A stretch of DNA of 64,000 bases from Actinomadura pelletieri DSM 43383 (GCF_003634705.1 NZ_RBWU01000002.1:62001-126000), one strand, 5' to 3'; shown: positions 47,850 to 59,273, counted from the first letter of the stretch. Program-made: numbers and translations. The notes: generated by a model not told the origin, from the letters alone.

Positions 47850-50054
47850 ATGGCCACCCTCCTGTACCGGTTGGGGCGCGGAGCCTTCAGACGGCGTTTC
47901 CCGGTGGCGCTGTTGTGGCTCGCCGCCCTGGCCGCCGCGTTCCTCGGCTCCGCGAGCGCGGGCGAGGCCCCGTCCGACTCGTTCACGATGCCGGGGATCG
48001 AGTCGCAGAAGGCGTTCGACCACATCAACGAGAAGTTCCCCGGCGTCGCGGCCGACGGCGCCGACGCCCGGGTCGTCTTCATCGCCCCGAAGGGGCGGCG
48101 GATCACCGCGCCGGAGAACCGCGCGCCCGTCGACGCGCTGGTGACCGAAGTGGCCAGGGGGCCGCAGGTCGCCGACGTGGAGAGCCCCTTCGACGCGGGG
48201 ACGGTGAGCGAGGACGGGTCCACGGCGTTCGCCACCGTCACCTACAAGGTCACGGCGGACGACCTCACCGAGGCCGGCAAGGCGGCACTGAGGGACGCCG
48301 TCGAACGGGCCCGGGCGTCGGGCCTGACCGTCGAGGTCGGCGGATCGGCGCTGGAGACCGACCCGGCGGGCGCGGTCGGTGAGATCCTCGGCATCGCCGT
48401 CGCCGCGGTGGTCCTGCTGGTCACCTTCGGGTCGCTCGCCGCCGCCGGGCTGTCGCTGCTCACCGCCGTTCTCGGGGTGGGCGTCAGCCTCATGACGATC
48501 ACCGCCCTGCAGAACGTCTTCGACCTGTCCCCGTCGACGGCCGAGCTGTCCCTGATGCTCGGGGTCGCCGTCGCCATCGACTACGCCCTGTTCGTCGTCT
48601 CCCGCTACCGGGAGGAACGGGCGGCCGGGCACGAGCCCCGGGAGGCGGCCGGCCTGGCCGTCGGCACCGCCGGGACCGCGGTCGTGTTCGCCGGGCTCAC
48701 CGTCGTCATCGCGCTGGTCGGGCTGGCGGTGGTCGGCGTTCCGATGCTGACGAGGATGGGCATGGGCGCCGCGGGCGCGGTCGTCGTCGGCGTCCTGGTC
48801 GCGTTGACGCTGGTCCCCGCCCTGCTCGGCTTCCTGCCGAACGCCGTCCTCGCGCGCCGTACCCGGAAGAACCGGAGCCGGGCCGAAGGACGCGACGCCC
48901 TCGGCGCCCGCTGGGCCCGGTTCGTCGTGCGGCGCCCGATCCCGGTGCTGCTCGTCGCGGTCGCCGCGCTGGGCGCCACCGTCCTGCCGTCGCTGAACAT
49001 GCGGCTGGGCATGCCCGGCGACGAGGCCAAGCCGACCTCGACCAGCGAGCGGCGCGCCTACGACGCGCTCGCGGACGCGTTCGGCCCCGGGTTCAACGGC
49101 CCGCTGACCCTCGTCGTGGACGCCGGCGACGCCCCCGACCCGAAGGCCGCGGTCTCGACGATCGCCGGAAGGATCGCCGCCACCGAGGGCGTGGTGTCGG
49201 TCTCCGTCCCGCGGTTCGACCGGACGGGCACGACCGCGGTGCTGTCGGCGACACCGTCCACGGCGCCCACCGACCAGCGGACGAAGGACCTCGTCCAGGA
49301 CATCCGTTCCGGGCGTCCCGCGATCGAGTCCGCCGCCGGGGCGACCTTCGAGGTCACCGGTGCCACCGCGTTGAACATCGACGTCGGCGCGAAGATGCAG
49401 CGGGCACTGATCCCCTACCTCGCGACCATCGTGGGCCTGGCGTTCCTGCTCCTGCTGCTGGTGTTCCGCTCCGTGCTGGTGCCGCTGAAGGCCGCGCTCG
49501 GGTACCTGCTGTCGATCGGCGCGGCCCTGGGCGCGCTCGTCACGGTCTTCCAGAACGGCCATGGAGCCGGGATCTTCGGCGTCGACCAACCCGGGCCGAT
49601 CATGAGCATTCTGCCGATCTTCCTGGTGGGCATCAGCTTCGGCCTGGCCATGGACTACCAGGTCTTCCTGGTCTCCCGGATGCGGGAGGCGCATGTCCAC
49701 GGGGAGGCGCCCGGCCAGGCGATCGTCACCGGGTTCCGGCACAGCGGCCGGGTCGTGATGGCCGCCTCGTTGATCATGATGGCGGTGTTCGGCGGGTTCA
49801 TGACCGGTGCCGGGATGATGATGAAAATGGTCGGTTTCGGCCTCGCCGCCGCCGTCCTGTTCGACGCCGTCATCGTCCGCATGGTCGTCGTGCCCGCCGT
49901 TCTCGCGCTGCTCGGCGGGCGGGCCTGGTGGCTGCCGCGCCGGCTGGACCGGCTGCTGCCGCGCGTCGACGTGGAGGGCGAGTCGCTGCGCGACCGGGTG
50001 CCGTCGCCCGCGCCGGTGCCGGACGGCGCCAGGACGCCCACGGCACGCGTCTGA
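47850..50054 (+). CDS. MMPL/RND-type transporter
   Basis: This 734-aa protein has two halves, each with an outward domain and a bundle of about five or six helices, as in the MMPL family. Signature parts are GVAVAIDYALFVVSRYREE and its counterpart GLAMDYQVFLVSRMREA, carrying the proton-relay Asp-Tyr pairs. The ATG at 47850 has GGAG. MMPL proteins export lipids or other hydrophobic compounds; the substrate here is not known. It may be co-regulated with the adjacent two-component system. Confidence 0.92.
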   Translation: MATLLYRLGRGAFRRRFPVALLWLAALAAAFLGSASAGEAPSDSFTMPGIESQKAFDHINEKFPGVAADGADARVVFIAPKGRRITAPENRAPVDALVTEVARGPQVADVESPFDAGTVSEDGSTAFATVTYKVTADDLTEAGKAALRDAVERARASGLTVEVGGSALETDPAGAVGEILGIAVAAVVLLVTFGSLAAAGLSLLTAVLGVGVSLMTITALQNVFDLSPSTAELSLMLGVAVAIDYALFVVSRYREERAAGHEPREAAGLAVGTAGTAVVFAGLTVVIALVGLAVVGVPMLTRMGMGAAGAVVVGVLVALTLVPALLGFLPNAVLARRTRKNRSRAEGRDALGARWARFVVRRPIPVLLVAVAALGATVLPSLNMRLGMPGDEAKPTSTSERRAYDALADAFGPGFNGPLTLVVDAGDAPDPKAAVSTIAGRIAATEGVVSVSVPRFDRTGTTAVLSATPSTAPTDQRTKDLVQDIRSGRPAIESAAGATFEVTGATALNIDVGAKMQRALIPYLATIVGLAFLLLLLVFRSVLVPLKAALGYLLSIGAALGALVTVFQNGHGAGIFGVDQPGPIMSILPIFLVGISFGLAMDYQVFLVSRMREAHVHGEAPGQAIVTGFRHSGRVVMAASLIMMAVFGGFMTGAGMMMKMVGFGLAAAVLFDAVIVRMVVVPAVLALLGGRAWWLPRRLDRLLPRVDVEGESLRDRVPSPAPVPDGARTPTARV

Positions 50055-50148
50055 CCTGCCGCGACGGTGGGGTCGTCCGAGCGGCGCGCGGACGGCCCCA
50101 CCGCGGTCCGTGCCCCATCATGGGGTACACGCGATCCGGGAGAGCCTC

Positions 50149-51300
50149 ATGTCCAACACCTGGCGGCGGTTCACCGACCGCCGTCCGCGCTTCGCCGAGG
50201 CGGTCTTCCTGCTGCTGGTGTACGCGATCACCCTCGGCCAGTACATCGACTCCGAGACGGGCTGGTGGCCCGGGGCCCTTCCCGCGAGCGCCGCCTGCCT
50301 GGCCCTGGTGTGGCGCGGGCGTCACCCGGGCGCCGTCGTCGTGTTCGTCCTCGCCTGCACCGTCGTCGCCGGCGCCACCGGCTATCCCCTCGGCCACCAG
50401 CACATGGTCCCGCTCGTCGTCGCGTTCTACGCCCTGGGCGTCCGCAGCCCCGAGCGGGTCGCGCGCGTCTACGGCCTCATCGCCATCGTGGTGTTCGCCG
50501 TCGCCGCACAGTGGTCCGTCGAGGACGACCAGGCGCAGAAGCTCGCGACGTTCGCCCCCGCCTTCTGGATCATCGTGGCGATCGTCTCGGGCGCGGCGGT
50601 CCAGGGGAGGCGCGCCTACCTGGACGCCGCGCACGCCCGCGCCGAGCACGCCGAACGCACCCGCGAGGAGGAGGCCCGGCACCGTGTCGCCGAGGAACGC
50701 GTCCGCATCGCGCGGGAACTCCACGATGTCGTCGCCCACCACATGGCCCTCGCCAACGCCCAGGCCGGGACCGCCGCGCACATCGTCCGCACCGACCCCG
50801 GACAGGCGGGGGAGATCCTCGCCGAGCTGAGCCGTACCACCGCGGCGGCGCTGCGGGAGCTGCAGGCCACCGTCGGGCTCCTGCGCCGGTCCGACGATCC
50901 CGAACCGCTGGAGCCGTCCCCCGGGCTGGAACGGCTCGACGAACTGGTGTCCGCGTTCGAGTCCGCCGGGCTCCACGCCACCGTCACGGTCGACGGGGAG
51001 ACGCGACCGCTCTCACCCGGCGTCGACCTGGCCGCGTACCGCATCGTCCAGGAGGCCCTCACCAACGTCGCCAAGCACGCCGGAGCGGCCACCGCGGACG
51101 TCCGACTCGCCTACCACGACGACACGCTGACCGTCACGATCAGTGACGACGGCGGCCCGAGCCCGCGCCCGCCCGCGCCGAGCGGCGGGTTCGGCATCGT
51201 CGGAATGCGGGAACGAGCCCGGTCCGCCGGGGGACGGCTCCGGGCGGAGCGGCGTCCCGGAGGCGGCTTCGCCGTCACCGCCGAACTGCCCGTCCACTGA
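50149..51300 (+). CDS. Sensor histidine kinase, NarL/DesK type
   Basis: This 383-aa kinase has about four N-terminal transmembrane helices (to about residue 150), a dimerisation/phosphoacceptor helix with IARELHDVVAHHM (His near residue 198) and an HATPase_c domain (VQEALTNVAKHAG, DDGGPS, GFGIVGMRERA). The ATG at 50149 has GGGAG. The response regulator follows after 27 bases. Confidence 0.93.
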   Translation: MSNTWRRFTDRRPRFAEAVFLLLVYAITLGQYIDSETGWWPGALPASAACLALVWRGRHPGAVVVFVLACTVVAGATGYPLGHQHMVPLVVAFYALGVRSPERVARVYGLIAIVVFAVAAQWSVEDDQAQKLATFAPAFWIIVAIVSGAAVQGRRAYLDAAHARAEHAERTREEEARHRVAEERVRIARELHDVVAHHMALANAQAGTAAHIVRTDPGQAGEILAELSRTTAAALRELQATVGLLRRSDDPEPLEPSPGLERLDELVSAFESAGLHATVTVDGETRPLSPGVDLAAYRIVQEALTNVAKHAGAATADVRLAYHDDTLTVTISDDGGPSPRPPAPSGGFGIVGMRERARSAGGRLRAERRPGGGFAVTAELPVH

Positions 51301-51327
51301 CCTCGTCCACCGCTCTCGGGAAGGCCC

Positions 51328-52044
51328 ATGACGATTCGCGTTCTGCTCGCCGACGACCAGACCCTGCTGCGGGCGACCTTCCGGATCCTGATCGACTCCT
51401 GCGAGGACATGGCGGTGGTCGGCGAGGCCGCGGACGGCACGAAGGCCGTCGAACTGGCCCGGGCGCACCGTCCCGACATCGTCCTCATGGACATCCGCAT
51501 GCCCGGCACCGACGGCCTCGCCGCGACCGAGGCCATCTGCGCCGATCCGGACCTGGCGGACACCCGCGTCCTCATCCTCACCACGTTCCAGACCGACGAG
51601 CACGTCGCGCGGGCCCTGCGCGCGGGCGCGAGCGGCTTCCTCGGCAAGGACGTCTCCGCGGACGGGCTTCTCGACGGCATCCGCACCGTGGCGTCCGGTG
51701 ACGCGCTCCTGTCCGGCCCGGCCACACGCTCGCTCATCAGCCGCTTCCTCGCCGTACCCGAACCCGGCGCGGACGCCCTCCGCGGCGACGTGGCGGCCCT
51801 CACCGCCCGCGAACGCGAGGTGACGACCCTCGTCGCCGACGGGAAGTCCGACACCGAGATCGCCGCGGAGCTGTTCCTCAGCCCGCTGACCGTCCGCACC
51901 CACGTCCAGCGCGCCAAGATGAAGCTGGGCGCCCGCGACCGCGCCCAGCTCGTCGTCATCGCCTACCGGTCGGGGCTCGCGCGCGCCCCGCACGCGCCGG
52001 CGACGGACCCCGGTCAGCAGTCGGGAAGGAGCCGGGAGAGGTAG
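51328..52044 (+). CDS. LuxR/NarL-type response regulator
   Basis: This 238-aa regulator has a receiver domain with the phospho-acceptor Asp in DIVLMDIRMPGTDG (about residue 54) and a C-terminal LuxR helix-turn-helix (LTAREREVTTLVADGKSDTEIAAEL). It pairs with the kinase just upstream. Its last 31 bases overlap the convergent phosphotransferase gene. Targets may include the upstream MMPL gene, by proximity only. Confidence 0.94.
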   Translation: MTIRVLLADDQTLLRATFRILIDSCEDMAVVGEAADGTKAVELARAHRPDIVLMDIRMPGTDGLAATEAICADPDLADTRVLILTTFQTDEHVARALRAGASGFLGKDVSADGLLDGIRTVASGDALLSGPATRSLISRFLAVPEPGADALRGDVAALTAREREVTTLVADGKSDTEIAAELFLSPLTVRTHVQRAKMKLGARDRAQLVVIAYRSGLARAPHAPATDPGQQSGRSRER

Positions 52045-52952
52045 TCCTCGTAGAGGGGGACGTGGGCCTCGTCCACGACCCGGCCGTCCTCCTCGGGAAG
52101 CAGGTCGAGGAGGCTGCGGACGTCCCAGTACGGGTCGTGCGGGTAACCGCCGGAGACCTGGTCGAACGTGGCGAGGAAACGGTCGGCGACGGACGGCCCG
52201 TAGCGCAGCGCGAGCCCCCGGCGCATCCGGGCGATGTCGATGGCGACGGGACCGGACGAGGCGTCCGACCAATCGACGACGCCGGTGAGCTTGCCGAAGG
52301 ACCACAGCGTGTTGTCGGCGTGGTAGTCGCGATGGAGGAAACGGACCGGTGCCTCCGGAGCGGGCCGCGCGGCGACCTCGTAGGCGCGTTCCCACAGGCC
52401 GGGCCGCAGCGCGTGCCGGGGTGGAAGCCGCACTTCGAGCCGGTTGTGCGGGACGTAGGGCGGCATCGTGGACGCCCCGTTCAGCGCGTGCACCGGCAGC
52501 AGCGCCGCCGCGAGCTGGATCAGGTACTCGGGCAGGTCGTCCGGTGACGGGCGGGGCGGATGACCGCCGAGCCGGGTGATGAGCAGGGCCGGCACGTCGC
52601 AGTAGGCACCGGCGGGATCGGCGGCGACGAGCGCCGGGGTGGGGATCTCGCAGCCGGCGAGCAGGGCCAGCGCGGCGATCTCGCGCTCCGGCGAGAACTC
52701 GCTGCCGTGCGGGCGCGCGGACACCGGCTCCCGGTACGTCCAGCGGCGCAGCACCAGCCGATGCGCGCTGCCGGACCGGCTCTCCACGAGGAGAGCGTGG
52801 TTGGCGTGGGCGGAGCCGCCCGCGAGCGGCCGCACCATGCGAACCTCGGCGCCCTTGCCGAGACACTCCTCGACCCAGCGCAGGGTGGTGGGGTCGGGTT
52901 CGGCGGCGCCGGTCGACAGGCAGGGAGCCGGTGTGCGAGTCACCTGATCCAT
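52014..52952 (-). CDS. Aminoglycoside-phosphotransferase-like (APH) kinase family protein
   Basis: This 312-aa protein has the APH fold: a catalytic loop LHRDYHADNTLW (about residue 210) and the metal-binding GVVDWSDA. The family covers antibiotic, choline and homoserine kinases, so the substrate is open. It is convergent with the response regulator and overlaps it. Confidence 0.85.
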   Translation of the reverse strand: MDQVTRTPAPCLSTGAAEPDPTTLRWVEECLGKGAEVRMVRPLAGGSAHANHALLVESRSGSAHRLVLRRWTYREPVSARPHGSEFSPEREIAALALLAGCEIPTPALVAADPAGAYCDVPALLITRLGGHPPRPSPDDLPEYLIQLAAALLPVHALNGASTMPPYVPHNRLEVRLPPRHALRPGLWERAYEVAARPAPEAPVRFLHRDYHADNTLWSFGKLTGVVDWSDASSGPVAIDIARMRRGLALRYGPSVADRFLATFDQVSGGYPHDPYWDVRSLLDLLPEEDGRVVDEAHVPLYEDYLSRLLPDC

Positions 52953-53174
52953 GAAAACCGATTCCGAAGGGTATTGGGAGTGATTTTGCGAAGACGGAAC
53001 GTAACAAATTGCACGTCATCGCGGTGTCGTGGTGGAGCACCTTCGGTCGTCACGGCGCTTTGCCGGACATACCTCGCGGATCCCGTGGGGTATCCGAACA
53101 CCGCCGGAGCGGCTCGGGCGGGGCCGTCCACCCCCGCCCGAAGTCCGCTCCGGTCGCGCCCGCGTGGTGGCCGG

Positions 53175-54824
53175 TCAGTCCTTGGTCTCGCGGCGGGGGC
53201 GCAGCAGCGCCTCGGCGAGGGCGAGCATCGTCTCCTCCAGCGTGGACAGCCGTTTCAACACGTCCTCGTGCACGGCGTTGACCTGCTTCGAGACCTCGTC
53301 GTGGACGCCGTCGACCTTCTTGCCGACCTCGTCCTCGACATGCGTGAACCGCTTGGCGACCTCGGCCTGCGCGGCGTCGGCACGGCGCGCGGCCTCGTCC
53401 TGGAGACCCTCGACGCGCCGGGCGAACTCGTCGTGGACGCCGCCGACCTGCCGCGCGACGTCCTCCTGGATGGTGCCGACCTGCTTGACCACGTCCTCGT
53501 GGATGGTGCCGACCTGCCGGGTGACGTCGCTGTGGATGTCGCCGATCCGCTTGCCGACATCGTGGTGGACGCCGTTGACCTGCCGCGCCACCTCGGTGTG
53601 GACGGACTCGACCTGCTTGGTGACGTCCGCGTGCACCGACTCGACCCGGCGGGACACGAGGTCGACCTGCGCGGTGAACTCCTCCAGCGCGCCGTCGACC
53701 CGCTTGGCGACCTCCTCGTGGATGCCCTCGATGCGCTTGCGGACGTCGTCGTGCACGTCCTCGAAACGGCGGGAGAACTCGTCCATGCGCCGGGCGACGT
53801 CGCTGTAGGCCGTCTCGGCGATCCGCGACATGGTCGCCTTGACCTCGTCGCGGTCGGGGCGGGCCCGCAGCTCCTCGATCAACGGGTCGACGGCGTCGGC
53901 GAGATGCTTCTCCAGCGCGTCGAACCGGTCGCTGTGGTCGGCGGGCGGACGCTGCGCCAGCTCGCCCAGCAGCCGGTGCACCTCCGCCATCTCCAGCGTC
54001 GCGGGGAGCCGGGCGATCCGCTCGCCGACACCGTCGATACGGCCGTCGATGCCCTCGAACCTGCCGTCCAGGCCGTCCAGCTTGCCGGACAGGCCCTCCA
54101 ACCGGCCGTCGACGCCGTCGAGCCGTCCGTCCAGGCCGTCGAGCCGCCCGCCGACGCCCTCGACCCGGCCGTTGACCGCCTCCAGGCCCTGCTCCATCCG
54201 CTCGGCCATCTCGCCGAGCGCCTGGTCGACCCGTGCCGTGACGCCGTTGATCGAGTGTTCGAGGCGCTCGGACCGGTGACCGAGCTCCGCCAGCGACTTG
54301 TCGAGCCGGTTGAACCGGACGGACGCGGCCTCCATGCTGCCCTGCAGCTTGTCGAGCCGCTTGGTCATCTCGTCCATGCGCTGCGACGCCTGCTGGGTGG
54401 CGTCGGTGATGTGCTGCGCGGAGTCGATGACGGCCTGGATGCGGGACAGGCCCTCGTCGACGTTCTCGGCGACGACGCCGACGTCGGCCCACAGCGCCGG
54501 AAGCTCGGCGACGGGCTTGACCCGCTCGCCGAACGCCTCCAGATGCTCGGCGAGGCCCTCGGCCCACTCCGGGGGCTTGCCCGCCAGCTCGTCGACCTGC
54601 CCGCGGACGCCGTCGAGCTGTCCGGTCAGCCCGGTCAGCTCCCGCTCGCGGACCTCGCGCAGGAGCCACTCCATGCCTTCCAGCCGCTGGCGAATCTCGT
54701 CGAGGACCTGACCCTGTGAGCGCTGTTCATAGACGTGGTCCTGCGCCGCACGGGCGAGCAACTCCCGCATCCGATCCGAGACCGGTTGACCCCCCGTCTG
54801 CAGGAAGTTGTGATTCGTTTCCAC
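53175..54824 (-). CDS. Long coiled-coil protein with heptad and 11-residue repeats
   Basis: This 549-aa protein has no signal peptide or membrane segment. Residues about 219-270 are six near-perfect heptads of type GRLDGLD. Residues about 350-540 are about 15 hendecads of type VxKQVxxVHxD, with one 18-residue interruption. The N-terminal 200 residues are also helical. The GTG at 54824 has AAGGAG at six bases; an upstream ATG adds an unlikely stretch. Hendecads occur in amphipathic, lipid-binding or scaffold proteins (apolipoprotein-like, phasin-like). No named family is recognised. Confidence 0.85.
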   Translation of the reverse strand: METNHNFLQTGGQPVSDRMRELLARAAQDHVYEQRSQGQVLDEIRQRLEGMEWLLREVRERELTGLTGQLDGVRGQVDELAGKPPEWAEGLAEHLEAFGERVKPVAELPALWADVGVVAENVDEGLSRIQAVIDSAQHITDATQQASQRMDEMTKRLDKLQGSMEAASVRFNRLDKSLAELGHRSERLEHSINGVTARVDQALGEMAERMEQGLEAVNGRVEGVGGRLDGLDGRLDGVDGRLEGLSGKLDGLDGRFEGIDGRIDGVGERIARLPATLEMAEVHRLLGELAQRPPADHSDRFDALEKHLADAVDPLIEELRARPDRDEVKATMSRIAETAYSDVARRMDEFSRRFEDVHDDVRKRIEGIHEEVAKRVDGALEEFTAQVDLVSRRVESVHADVTKQVESVHTEVARQVNGVHHDVGKRIGDIHSDVTRQVGTIHEDVVKQVGTIQEDVARQVGGVHDEFARRVEGLQDEAARRADAAQAEVAKRFTHVEDEVGKKVDGVHDEVSKQVNAVHEDVLKRLSTLEETMLALAEALLRPRRETKD

Positions 54825-55471
54825 CCGATGCTCCTTCGTGTGCCGGCGCGACGAAATGACGCACGGCAATGAATCTCTGGAGTGGCCACTGTAGTGCGTG
54901 TAGGCGGCCGCTATAACGGGTAGTAGGGAACATTGTGAGTTCTGTGTAATGTGCCTGTTACCCGGCTGGGGCGTGAAGTCGCGGTTTTAGGTTGATGTGG
55001 CTTTTTCCGGCTTTGCGGCTATCGGTGGGATGGTGGCAGAGGTCGGAGTGTGGAGACGTCGACCGGTGGGACGAGGGCGTTGACCTGCCCGGACATCTCC
55101 GCTGAGAACGGTCGTTGCCGGGCGGTGGAGCGTCACGGACGGTCGGACACGTGCAGCCGTGATGTGATGCCGCGCGGCGTTGGCCGGGCCAATTCGGTGG
55201 GGCTTCCGGCGGTGTCGAAGGGGTCCTCGGGAACCCGGCGCGAAGATTTTCGCCGCGTTGATCGAGCCGGCTGCATTGGTGGCGCTGATCGCCGCCTTGC
55301 CGGACGCTCCCCAATCCCGGGTGAACCCGATGCCGCAAAACGCCGATGATTTGCCCGAACCTGACGCGTCGCCCGGTCCTCCTTGGCCCTACCGGGGCAC
55401 CGGGAAGATCTTTGGAATTGATCGCCGTCCGGCCATCCGATTTCGGGTGGATTTCCGTGTGCGGGCCCGCG
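54825..55471. other. 647-bp gap without a supported gene
   Basis: This stretch separates the coiled-coil gene from the methyltransferase. Weak ORFs occur on both strands but none has family motifs or a good start. 54900-55030 is AT-richer than its surroundings; a TACAGT -10-like box (minus strand, 54888-54893) may drive the coiled-coil gene. Otherwise nothing is recognised. Confidence 0.4.
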
Positions 55472-56701
55472 TCAGGTTCGCGTTCCGGCGACGGGACGGG
55501 TCAGGAGGGCGACGGGGTCGCGCCCCACCCGGGTCACCACCAGAGTCAGGGCCGCCGCGCCCTGCCGGGACGCGCGGCCACCGGCGAAACCGAGGTCGCG
55601 GCGGAGGCGATCGACGTCCACGGCCGAACCGCGCTTCTTCACGGTGAGCACACCGATCCCGCGCCGCCGCAGTTCCGCGCGCAGCCGCTTGACCGAGAAC
55701 GGGAGCACGTCCTCGATCTCGTAGGCGGACGCGAACGGTGTGGGACAAAGCCGGTCAGAGGTGACATACGCGATGCGCGGGTCAGCGAGCCCGCCGCCGA
55801 CCGACTCCGCGACCTCCCCGACCAGATGGGCGCGGATCACGGCTCCGTCCGGCTCGTAGAGGTATCGGCCCCATGCGCGCACGTCCGGCTCGTCCAGGCC
55901 CTGCGGGGTCAGCGTCCACACCTGTGGATCGGTGTCGGACGACAACAGGGTGGCGCGTCGGCCCACGTCCCCGGCCAGGTCGCCGAGCCACAGGGCCGCC
56001 TCCTTCACGTCGCCGCCGACCGAGATCCACTCCGCCTCGGCGCCGTACGGGACGGCCTCGTGCGGTATGCCGGGCGCGACCTTCACGCAGGCGGCCGGCA
56101 CTCGACCCGCCATGTCCAGGACGACGTCCAGCGGCGGTTCGTACGAACGGGGATCGAACACCCGGCCACGCGCGGTGCGTCGCCCAGGATCGGCGAAGAC
56201 GGCATCGAACGGACTCGGCTCCTCCTCGGTCGCGTCACCCACGCGCACGGTGGCGAGATCGTCCAGCCCCAGGGCGGACACGTTCGCCCGCGCCACCTCG
56301 GCCGTCAACGGGTCGCGCTCCACGCCTTCCCCGCGTAGCCCCGCGCGAGCCCGCGCGACCAGGTCGGCTCCGATGCCGCAGCCGAGCTCCAGCACACGCG
56401 CGCCGGGCAGCCGCTCCGCGAACCGCCGTGCCCGATGCGACGCCACGCTCGCCCGCGTCGACTGTTCGAGGCCCGCCGGGGTGAAGAACATGCGGTCCGC
56501 GTCGTCCCCGAACTTCGCCCGCGCCCGCTCCCGCAACCGCACCTGGGTGAGGGCCGCCGCGACGAGCGCGGGGTCGTGCCGTTCGCGCAGGCGCGACGCC
56601 GCCGTCAACAGCGCCTTCTCGCTCACGTCCAGGCTCGCCGCCTCGCGGAGAAGCGCCTGGCCGGACGGGCCCCGCAAAGCCCGGAATGACACGATGTCCA
56701 T
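55472..56701 (-). CDS. SAM-dependent methyltransferase with THUMP-like C-terminal domain
   Basis: This 409-aa protein has a class I methyltransferase domain (about 60-250): VLELGCGIGADLVARA is motif I, and FADPGRR is the catalytic-region motif. The C-terminal 80 residues (FSVKRLRAELRRRGIGVLTVKKRGSAVDVDRLRRDL) match the THUMP-like domain found in actinobacterial homologs. An RNA target is likely but not shown. It is divergent from groES. Confidence 0.87.
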   Translation of the reverse strand: MDIVSFRALRGPSGQALLREAASLDVSEKALLTAASRLRERHDPALVAAALTQVRLRERARAKFGDDADRMFFTPAGLEQSTRASVASHRARRFAERLPGARVLELGCGIGADLVARARAGLRGEGVERDPLTAEVARANVSALGLDDLATVRVGDATEEEPSPFDAVFADPGRRTARGRVFDPRSYEPPLDVVLDMAGRVPAACVKVAPGIPHEAVPYGAEAEWISVGGDVKEAALWLGDLAGDVGRRATLLSSDTDPQVWTLTPQGLDEPDVRAWGRYLYEPDGAVIRAHLVGEVAESVGGGLADPRIAYVTSDRLCPTPFASAYEIEDVLPFSVKRLRAELRRRGIGVLTVKKRGSAVDVDRLRRDLGFAGGRASRQGAAALTLVVTRVGRDPVALLTRPVAGTRT

Positions 56702-56763
56702 GGAGCGAAGTTAGCCGCCGGTGAACGGGAGAAGGCGGCGGCGGGGCACTCCCCGTGTCCGTG

Positions 56764-56792
56764 TTGACTGCTTACCGGGCACGGCATAGTCT
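56764..56792 (+). promoter_or_regulatory. groES-groEL promoter
   Basis: TTGACT (56764-56769) and TAGTCT (56787-56792) are separated by 17 bp. The predicted start (about 56799) coincides with the first base of the CIRCE element. Confidence 0.7.
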
Positions 56793-56798
56793 CCATGA

Positions 56799-56825
56799 CT
56801 GGCACTCTCGTATGGAGAGTGCCAA
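56799..56825 (+). promoter_or_regulatory. CIRCE operator (HrcA site)
   Basis: CTGGCACTC, a 9-bp spacer and GAGTGCCAA match the CIRCE consensus, with a single mismatch between the arms. HrcA binding here would block transcription starts. Confidence 0.92.
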
Positions 56826-56949
56826 CACAAGCGACGAAGGTCGGTCTGGCACCCGCGACGGCAGGCCGGTCCAGGGTCGCCTCTTCTGCCACATGTGCCG
56901 GTCGGCCCGCCATGGCCGGCCGAGGACCAATCGAAGGGGAGGTCAGATC

Positions 56950-57258
56950 GTGACGACCGCCACCAAGGTTGTTCTCAAGCCGCTCGAGGACCGCATCGTC
57001 GTCCAGCCGCTTGAGGCCGAGACCACCACCGCGTCGGGCCTGGTCATTCCGGACACCGCGAAGGAGAAGCCCCAGGAGGGCACCGTCATCGCGGTCGGCC
57101 CGGGCCGCGTCGACGACAAGGGCGAGCGCGTCCCCGTCGACGTGAAGGTCGGCGAGGTCGTGCTCTACAGCAAGTACGGGGGCACCGAGGTCAAGTACAA
57201 CAACGAGGAGTACCTCGTCCTCTCCGCCCGCGACGTGCTGGCCGTCATCGAGAAGTAA
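56950..57258 (+). CDS. groES: Co-chaperonin GroES
   Basis: GroES (102 aa) caps the GroEL chamber. [18 protein letters not shown] and the [30 protein letters not shown] end are characteristic. The GTG at 56950 has GGGGAGG; an upstream in-frame start would begin inside the CIRCE region. It is transcribed with groEL1. Confidence 0.97.
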   Translation: MTTATKVVLKPLEDRIVVQPLEAETTTASGLVIPDTAKEKPQEGTVIAVGPGRVDDKGERVPVDVKVGEVVLYSKYGGTEVKYNNEEYLVLSARDVLAVIEK

Positions 57259-57330
57259 TCACCGAGAACGTGATGCACCCGCCCCGGTCGGCGCCGCCTT
57301 CGGCGGGCCGGTCCGGGGCGAATCGCGTGA

Positions 57331-58974
<1,644 letters not shown>

Positions 58975-59010
58975 GACCGTCCGCCGGAGTTCCGTCCGGT
59001 GATCATCGGT

Positions 59011-59039
59011 AGACCCCCGTCCGTCCCGGGCGGGGGTCT
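59011..59039 (+). terminator. Terminator after groEL1
   Basis: A perfect 9-bp stem (59011-59019 with 59031-59039) lies 37 bases after the stop. No U-tract follows. Confidence 0.7.
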
Positions 59040-59273
59040 CGCCTATCTATGTAGGAATTACCTATTAACTAGCTCCTTGAGCTATTTCAGGTCGTCCGTC
59101 CGATACTTCCGGCTCACAGAATTCGAAACTCTAAGTAGTTTTTCGATGTCCGTACGTAGTATTCCCAGGTTCGCTCCAGCACTGTGACCATTCCGTTGTC
59201 AATGGCGGTGGAGACACGCCCGGGAGTGCTGGGCATCATGCTTGACGTGACCGAGGGATGCTACGCCGGGACC

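Noticed and set aside
47757..49742. A 661-codon minus-strand open frame across the MMPL gene
   Set aside because: Shadow frame with low-complexity composition; the plus strand has transmembrane and family motifs.
52560..54719. A 719-codon plus-strand open frame with Leu/Val/Asp repeats
   Set aside because: It mirrors the repeats of the minus-strand coiled-coil gene; it lacks a ribosome-binding site and crosses the promoter region of two minus-strand genes.
55180..55647. A 155-codon plus-strand ORF beginning before the methyltransferase
   Set aside because: Its second half is antisense to the methyltransferase and becomes Arg/Gly/Pro-rich. The first half has a short hydrophobic stretch but no motif.
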